From the NCBI GenBank assembly GCA_024803745.1, contig JANJXV010000039.1, positions 8,239,001 to 8,303,000 on the forward strand: 64,000 nt of DNA, read 5' to 3'. Source of the DNA: Megascapheus bottae. Taxonomy: Eukaryota > Chordata > Mammalia > Rodentia > Geomyidae. The first letter of the stretch is position 1, and each line of letters opens with the position of its first letter. The notes beneath the pieces were generated by a model. That model was not told the origin of the DNA. It worked only from the letters and a program-made list of their open reading frames with translations, and ran no database searches. A program made the position numbers and the translations under genes. This document shows positions 57,069-64,000 of the stretch, piece after piece.

Positions 57069-60000
57069 GGATGACAGGCTCATGCCTGTCATCCCAGCTA
57101 CTCGGGAGGCTGACATCTGAGGAGCATGTTTCAAAGCCAGTCCAGGAAGAGAAAGTCCATGAAACTCTTATTTCCATTAACTACCAAAAAAGGCTGGAAA
57201 TGGTGGTGTGGCTCAAAGTGGTGGAGCACCAGCCTTGAGCGGAAAGAACACTCAGGGACAGCACCTAGATCCTGAGTTCAAGCCCAGGACCAGCAAACAC
57301 TCTCTCTCCCTCCCCCCACCCCCTCTCTACACTAGACCCTGAGGTCAAGCCACAGGACCAGCCATATAATCTCTCTCTCCCCCTCCCCCCTCCTTCCTTC
57401 TCTCTTTCTCTCTCTCTCTCCCCCCTTCTCTCTCTCCTGCCCAGACCACCTGGGCATGTTCATTGTGGTGCAGGGCCAGGCCCTACCTTCAGCAGGGGCA
57501 TCGGTAAGGGTCTCAAAGTGGTGACGGAGGAACTTCTCCTGCTCCGGGGTCTGAGGCACGGAGCTGTTGGCTGTGCCTGGCCCCTCAGTCCCAGGCTGTT
57601 CTTCTGCTGTACCTAGGCATCCTGGAGAGAGGTAGGAGAGGAAGGGCGGGGAGGCAGAAGCTGTCAGCTTGGTGAGTCATGGAGGATGCCACTTGACAAT
57701 GGAAAAAGCTGGATACACCTGTCACATGCCTTGTTGCTACCAGGTCAGGAAACTGAGGCTCAGAGCGAATGGGAGCCTCAGCTCCATGGTTATCTTGTAC
57801 ACACACACACATACACATACACACACATTTTTAATCTTTTGGTGGATCATAGGGATTGAACTCAGGGCCTGGGCACTGTTCCTGTTCTGGTTTTCTGGTG
57901 GCTAATTAGAGATAAAGAGTCCCATGGACTTTCCTGCCCAGGCTGTTTTCAAACAGCGATCCTCAGATCTCAGCCTCCAGAGTATCTAGGTAACAGGTGT
58001 GAATCACCAGTGCCAGGTCAGGTATTATGCATTGTCTCTTTTTTTTAATGCTGCCACTCCTGGGTCTTGAACTCTGGGCCTGGGCGTTGTCCCTGAGCTC
58101 AAGGCTACCTTTCTATCCCTTGAACCACAGTGCCACTTCTGGTTTTCTGGTGGATTCATTGAGGATAAGAGTCTCATGGACTTTCCTGCTTGGGCTGGCT
58201 TTGAACTATGATCCTCAGATCTCAGCCTTCTAAGTAGCTAGGGTTACAGGTGTGAGCCACTGTACCCGGCAACTTCCAGCTTTTTTTGTGGTTCATTGGA
58301 GGTAAGAGTTTCTTGGAAGCTGGGTGTTAGTGGCTTACTGTAATCCTAACTACTCAGGAGGCTGAGATCTGAGGATCACAATTCAAAGCCAGGAAAGCCT
58401 GTGAGTCTTATCCCCAGTGAACCACCGGAAATGGAAGTGGCTCTGTTGCTCAAGCAGTAACATACTGAAGAGTTCAGGGACAGTGCTCAGGCCCAGAGTT
58501 CAAGCCCCATGACCACCACCACCACCAATGAAAAAGACTCCCATGAACATTCTTGCCCTGGCTGCCTTTGAATGGTGATCTTCACGTCTCAGCCTCCTGA
58601 GTAGCTGGGATTCAGGTGTGAGCCTCTGGTCCCCATTCAATTTTGCATACGTGACCACACTGGGCTGGGTTCGCACACGACCCTGCTCATCTGTGTCTAC
58701 CTTACCTGACTCGTGGGGAACAGTCATGGTGAGCAGAAAGTCTAGGTCAGGTCGTGGAGCAGAGAAATGAGTGGCGGCAAAGGTGCAGTCTAAGTCAGTT
58801 TCCCCTGAGTCACAAGAGCGGAGCCGGGTGAGAAGCCTGCCACTCAGGGCTCTTAACGGGTAGGGTCAAAAGATGTGGTTTGCAAGGACTGGGTGAGGGT
58901 CACCATCCGTGTGCAGAAAGGGTGCCTGCCCCACTCACCGTCAGGTGGGCTCTGCTCCTTCAGGCTGATGGAGGACGCCTTGCGGAAGGCCTCAGCCTGC
59001 GGCTCTCCAGCCCCCGTGCCAGCCTCCTTCTCGTAGTACTGGCTGCAATGCCAGCGGAGCTGGGGTTATTCTGGTAAGTAACAAGCAGCCTCCTGCCCAG
59101 AATCCCTGGTTCCTCCACATCCTCCCTGCATGGCTCTCCCCACTGGACACCATGGGAACAGGCTGCAGCTGAGGCTGGGGGCCCTCTGCACATGCGCACA
59201 GGTAGCTCTTCCCTCAGGAGCCCAGGACACTCACCTGGTGGCCCCTGTGACTGTCACCTCTGTGTCCAGGGAGTAGATGAGGCGCTTGTTGACTTCAGAT
59301 GACCCTCTCTGCCCCTGGCCTTCCTCCTGGGGACTCTCTGCCTAGGGGGTGAAGAGCAGAGCCACTCTTGAGGCCCACACAGGCCACTGGCTGTGACAGC
59401 AGTGGGGGGGAGCGGGAGTGGTGTTGCACAGCCCTGGCTGTGGATGGAAGGCACAGGGCTAGGCTAGGGTCTGCCGCACTGGGGTCTCTGTGGACATAAT
59501 CATGAGGCAAAATGAATGATGTAACGTGTGGAGGGGTTGTGGACATGGTAGAGTACCAACTAATGAGAGAAAGCATCAGGTAATGAATTCGAGCCCTGGT
59601 CTCGAACCAAATAATAATAACTTGAGTGGAGGGAAGGAAGGGAGAGAAAAGGGGAAAATGAATAAAAGGGTAATACTGATTTTACACTCATAACCTGACC
59701 TGTGGAATTGTAACCCTTCTGTACAACCATTTATCTTTTTAAAAATTTATTTTATCCTGTCATGGGGCTTGAACTCTGGGCCTGGGTGCCATCCCTGAGC
59801 CCTTCATCTCAAGGCTAGTGCTCTACCATTTGAGCCACAGTGTCACTTCCAGTTTTCTGGTGGTAATTAAAGAGTCTCATGAACTTTTTGTGTCTGGGTT
59901 GGCTTTGAACCACGATCCTGAGATCTCAGCCTCCTGAGTAGCTTAGGATTACAGGTGTGAGCCATTGGCACCCAGCTGTACAACCACTTTATAATAACAC

Positions 60001-62526
60001 TCTACCACTTGAGCCACAGCACCAGGCTGGGGTGAGACTCTGTCCCAGACCCACTGTTCTTGGCCCTAGGACCCAATCTCAACATGCACTTCCCTCCCCC
60101 ACATGCCTCTCTGCTGTTCCAGGTAGCAACTGCTACCTGATAACACAAACCCAAGGCTGTTAGATCTCTTGGGCTTTTAGAAAAGACCAGACATTACTTC
60201 AAAGCATTGCTGAGGCCAAGTAAATCTTATGTATGGATAGCCAGGCGAGGTAGCTCACACCTGCAACCCTAGCTACTCAGGAGGTTGAGATCTGAGGATC
60301 AAAGTTCAAAGCCAGCCGGGCACAAAAGGACCTGAGACTCTTATTCCGATTAACCTCTAGAAAACAGGTAGTAGGCCTGGCTCAAGGGTAGGGCAATGGC
60401 CTTGAGCTGAAGAGTTCAAGGATAACGCCCAGGGCTGAGTTCAAGCACCAAGACCCACAGAAAAAAAAAAAATAGCTCAGGGACAGTACCCGGGTCCTGA
60501 GTTCAAGGCAGGACTGACACACCCATAGAAAAATGTTCCCTCTGTGGGCTGGGAGCATGACCTAGTGAGAGTGCCTGTCTAGCATGCACAAAGTGGTGCT
60601 GAGGCTCAAGTGGTAGAGCTCTAGCCTCGGGAAAGCCCAAGGACAGTGCTCAGGCCCTGAGCTCAAGCCCAGGACTGGCAAAAAAAAAAAAAAAAGTTCC
60701 CTCTAAGTCTGGGATCAAGCTCTTGAATCCTTTGTGATCCACTCCCAGATTCCTTGTCTGACCTGGGAAGTTACCATGGCCCACAGCCCTATTTCAGAGT
60801 GAGAATGCTGAGGTCCCTTGTCCTGGGTGGGCCAATGGAGGGAGGGAGCAGGGGGCAAGCCAGGCTTCCTGGGTGGGACATACCTCACCCAGCAAGTCCT
60901 CCAGGTTCTGCGGTCCCACTGTGTCTGCCACCGAGTCCTCCAGATGCTCGGGCTTCATGGGCGTAAAGTAGCAATCCAGGGCCCGAGCATCCAGGATGGT
61001 CTTCAGGGGCTCCTGGTCAGCCCGCTCTGCCCAGCGGCCATGTGGCTGGTAGCTGCTGCGCTTGGTGTGGAAGGCAGGGCCATCTGTCACATCGTCGTCC
61101 CCTAGCTAGGGGGACGGGACAGTCAAGCCGTTAGCAACTCCAGTGACAGCCATGGACACTATTCAAACTTCATCTAGTCTCTCCAGAAACATCTCCAGCC
61201 TCAACCTCTCTCTTCCCCATCTCTCTCTTTTTGTGAGTTTTGGGGCTTGAACTCAGGGCCTAGACGTTATTCCTGAGCTTTTCTGCTCAAGACTAGTGCT
61301 CCACCGCTCGAACCCTAGCTTCTCTTTCAGCTTTTTGGGAATTAAATGAGGATAAGAACCTTATGGACATTCTTGCCCATGCTGCCTTTGAACCACAATC
61401 CTAAGATCTTCGCTTTCTGGGTAGCTAGGCTAATAGGCCTGGCCTGAACTTAACAGGGCTGCTGTACCACTCCTCATGGAGAGCAGATATCCCTAAGTCA
61501 GGGTGCAAGTTGCAGGCTGGATTCCTCCAAAGCCCTCCCCTTCTGTAGCCTCCAGTTCTTCACACCACCAGTTGCTAGCCAGTTCCTTCCAGGTTAACAT
61601 CATTCCTTTCAGCTAAACAGTGGTTGATTGATTTGGACTCAGGGCCTGAGCCCTGTCCTTGGATTTTCTCAAGGCTAGAGCTCCACCACTTGAGCTACAG
61701 CACCACTTCCAGCTTTTCTATGTATGTGGTACCAAGGAATCAAACCCAGGTCTTCGTGCATGCTAGACAAGCACTCTACCTCTAGGTCAAACTCCTGGCC
61801 CATCTTTTGCTAATTTTTTAGTAGGATCTCTCTTTTTTTTTTTTAACCTTGGACATCTGGCTAGACCATGCTTCTCCTGTCTATCTCTCCCTTGTGGATG
61901 GGATGACAGGAGCATGCCACCAGGCCTAGCTTTATTGGTTGAGATGGTGTTTTGCTAAGGTTTGTTTGCTTGGACTGGCCTCAAAAGGCCATCGGCCCAA
62001 TCTCTGCCTTCTGAACAGCTAGGACACAGATGTGAGCTCCTATGCCTGGTCTTTATCATCTTGCTCCGTTTATTCCCCTCCTATCCAATCAATTGGCTCC
62101 ATCTTGGAAATGCCTATAGTCTGACCAGTTTGTCCCCAGTATCTGCATTACTTACTACAACTCTGCTCTAGCAATATAGTCAGTTAAGTCCTTTTCTGGT
62201 TAACTTATATTGTCAGTGACACTCTCAATTTCCTTCCTAATCTATAATCTGTCTTCCATTCAACATGATTTCACTCATTTATTCACTGTGGCTACATCTG
62301 ACTCGCACACTGCCAAGTGAGCCTGTCGAAGGCTCGCCGCTGTATCCCAGTGTCTACAACAGTGCTTGCATTGGGGTATAGGGGACTGTGGATGAAGGGC
62401 TATCTGAGCTGACCCTGGATGACAGGGCTCCCCAAGGGAAGAAGAGGAGAGGTAGGATCCCTGGAAGACTCACCAACCGCTTCGCCCAGAGAGGCAGCTT
62501 GCCATTGGTCAGCAGGCACTGAGGAC
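53521..62526 (-). CDS. WDR62: WDR62, C-terminal half (partial; continues beyond the window)
   Basis: Twelve exons (high to low): 62526-62474, 61105-60884, 59341-59235, 59042-58939, 58804-58706, 57621-57487, 56664-56550, 56432-56294, 56212-56161, 55965-55372, 54024-53867 and 53781-53521. They join in frame to encode the last 678 residues of a protein of about 1500. WDR62 is a spindle-pole and centrosome scaffold that also binds JNK and MKK7; human loss causes microcephaly. The WD40 repeats lie outside the window. Present here are [31 protein letters not shown], a long Ser/Pro-rich disordered region, [18 protein letters not shown], and the conserved C-terminal helical segment ([17 protein letters not shown], then [13 protein letters not shown] and [16 protein letters not shown]), which is the self-association region of the family. 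All twelve exons keep their frame and have GT/AG sites. Confidence 0.95.
54195..55140. repeat. SINE group in a WDR62 intron
   Basis: Antisense degraded SINE at about 54195-54410, sense IDL-Geo at 54490-54675 with an (AAT)n tail to 54711, and two sense 7SL-like/Geo copies at about 54715-54895 and 54900-55140. Confidence 0.75.
56850..57440 (+). repeat. IDL-Geo with long A-tail, 7SL-like/Geo, and CT-rich tract
   Basis: A consensus-like IDL-Geo at 56850-57035 with an A-tract to about 57063. It is flanked by AAGAGAAGGATGACAGG on both sides, a clear target-site duplication. Then a 7SL-like/Geo copy to about 57300 and a (CT)n-rich region to about 57440. Confidence 0.85.
57785..58640. repeat. SINE run in a WDR62 intron
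   Basis: A CA-rich tract (57797-57828), antisense 7SL-like/Geo at about 57840-58020 and 58045-58270, a sense copy at about 58315-58530, and an antisense fragment to about 58640. Confidence 0.7.
59755..59980 (-). repeat. 7SL-like/Geo SINE, antisense, WDR62 intron
   Basis: Complete reversed element ending GTGAGCCATTGGC. Confidence 0.75.
60235..60695 (+). repeat. 7SL-like/Geo, Geo fragment and IDL-Geo SINEs, WDR62 intron
   Basis: 7SL-like/Geo at about 60235-60470, a short right-module fragment to about 60530, and IDL-Geo at 60545-60680 missing the left-unit B-box region. Confidence 0.7.
61225..62060 (-). repeat. Antisense SINEs in a WDR62 intron
   Basis: 7SL-like/Geo at about 61230-61445, IDL-Geo at about 61630-61800, and a different B1-like element at about 61835-62060 (GAGATGGTGTTTTGC, then TGGACTGGCCTCAAAAGG). 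Confidence 0.65.
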
Positions 62527-62629
62527 CTGGGGAGACACATGGGGGAAAGGGGACAAAACACCCAAGAGGTGCATGGGCTGCATTTTCCGAGGTGACACAT
62601 GACACAGGAACCCACACATCAAAAGGAGT

Positions 62630-63320
62630 TCAGCCAGGCATGAGCGGCTCACGCCTGTCATCCTTGCTACTCAGGAGGCTGAGATCTGAGGATCAGGTTT
62701 CAAAACCAGCCCCGGCAGGATACTCCATGAGATTCTTATCTCCAATGAACCACCAGAAGTGGCTAGTGCAAGAGCACTAGACTTGAGTGAAAAAACTCCG
62801 GGACAGCATCCAGGATCTGAGTTCAAGTCCCAGGACCAGCACACATACACAAAAAGGAATTCATTTATAAAGCTCTTGTATCAATGGTCACTGATCTCTT
62901 TTGCCTGAGCAACAGAGTCTGTTATCTTTTGGGGAAAACACCCGTTCTTATGTTAACCTTCCAGTGCCCTGACCCCCATATACCTCCCCTTCCCCGCTTT
63001 GGCTGGGGCTGATGGAAGCTTCTGTTCTAGGAGTGATCACAGGACTCAAGCCTGGCCAATGAGCATGATTTGCGCCCAGAACTTGGTGTGTTTAAGAAAT
63101 TAGCTTCATAGGGCCGGGAGTTTGGCCTTGTGGTTAAAGTGCTTGCCTAGCATGCACAAAGACCTGGGTTCGGTTCCTTGGTACCACATACATACAAAAA
63201 AGCCGGAAGTGGTGCTGAGGCTCAAGTGGCAGAGCTCTAGCCTTGAGAAAGTCCAAGGACAGCGCTCAGGCCCTGAGCTCAAGCCCAGGACTGGCAAAAA
63301 AAAAAAAAGAAATTAGCTTC
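62630..63320 (+). repeat. 7SL-like/Geo and IDL-Geo SINEs, WDR62 intron
   Basis: 7SL-like/Geo at about 62630-62850 and a near-consensus IDL-Geo at 63110-63297 with an A-tail. GAAATTAGCTTCA flanks it on both sides as a target-site duplication. Confidence 0.8.
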
Positions 63321-63489
63321 ACTTCTCCTGAGCTCTACAAATCTTTCATTTTGCTTCATAAGCCTGCAAGGCATGTTTTCCCCCAGTAAAGAGAAAATCT
63401 GCCAAGAATAAAACCAACAGGAAGAAAAGCAGAACCAAAGATGGACAAAGATAGCTTCCTTTATCTTGAGTGTGTTGGTTATTATCATT

Positions 63490-64000
63490 ATTATTTTTTG
63501 TGTGGGGGTCATGGGGCTTGAACTCAGCTTGGGCACTGTCCCTGAGCTCTTCAGCTCAAGGCTACCACTCTACCCTTGAGTCAAGCCCCACTTCCTGTTT
63601 CCTAGAGTTAACTGGAGATAAGAGTCTCAGGTCCTATTGTGCCAGGGCTGGTTTGAACCTTGGACCTCAGATCTCAGCCTCCTGAGTGGCTAGGATTACA
63701 GGCGTGAGCCACCATGCCGGGGGTGTTGGTGGTTATTTTTGAAGTGGAATCTTACTTTACAGCCAGGCCAGCCTGGACTGTGATCCTCCTACTTGTTCTT
63801 CCCACCATGCTGGAGGTGACAGGCATTGGTGACCATGCCTCATAACTGGGCTTCCCTCACAGCTGGAACAAGAGTCTACTACACCAACCACTGTGTGAGA
63901 CAGAGGTTCAAAAACTTTTATGCCCAGGATGGCCTTGAACTGCGATCTCCTGATCTATCCTTCCCAAATAGGAATGATTACAGGCTTCAGCTACGGCACC
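63490..64000 (-). repeat. Antisense SINEs at the window edge
   Basis: 7SL-like/Geo at about 63500-63715, followed by two B1-like antisense units, one of them to the window end (TGCCCAGGATGGCCTTGAAC). No WDR62 exon was recognised above 62526. Confidence 0.65.

Overview
This window is nuclear DNA from a mammal, most likely a geomyoid rodent (kangaroo rats, pocket mice, pocket gophers). Two observations support that. First, the gene order matches a known mammalian block: human 19q13.12, here inverted, reads ZNF146, ZNF565, COX7A1, CAPNS1, TBCB, POLR2I, OVOL3, WDR62. Second, dozens of copies of a dimeric SINE are present. Its left unit is ID/tRNA-Ala-like and its right unit is a distinctive second module, which fits IDL-Geo, an element I recall as restricted to Geomyoidea. 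No prokaryotic, viral or plasmid genes were seen.

Layout. 1-13 kb: ZNF146 (minus strand; ten C2H2 fingers in one exon), preceded in its own exon by decayed finger relics, then a SINE-rich stretch. 12.95-13.9 kb: a CpG-rich divergent promoter shared by ZNF146 and ZNF565. 13.9-22.4 kb: ZNF565 (plus; KRAB-A, KRAB-B and twelve fingers), whose last intron holds a truncated U4 snRNA pseudogene. 22.9-24.4 kb: COX7A1 (plus, four exons). 26.4-28.5 kb: a second, intron-containing COX7A1-like copy with an altered last splice junction. 29.5-35.2 kb: CAPNS1 (minus) with its CpG island. 35.2-41.4 kb: an intergenic SINE field with a MIR relic and a CTCF-like site. 41.4-45.5 kb: TBCB (minus), sharing a CCAAT-rich divergent promoter with POLR2I (plus, 46.1-47.9 kb). 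POLR2I converges tail to tail with OVOL3 (minus, 47.9-50.6 kb). 53.45 kb to the window end: the C-terminal half of WDR62 (minus); its N-terminal exons lie beyond 64 kb.

The genes do not form a pathway. Two are KRAB/C2H2-family DNA-binding proteins, and the others are a respiratory-chain subunit, a calpain regulatory subunit, a tubulin cofactor, an RNA polymerase II subunit, an OVO-type transcription factor and a spindle/JNK scaffold. What links them is layout: two head-to-head promoters and one overlapping tail-to-tail pair.

The most unusual item is the tandem COX7A1 duplicate. All its exons are open. The ancestral acceptor of its last exon is lost and its exon-3 donor has moved by one base, yet the next downstream AG restores the frame exactly, predicting a 77-residue protein that lacks four residues of the membrane helix. 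All exon coordinates were read by eye from splice-site and family consensus; none was checked against transcripts or databases.
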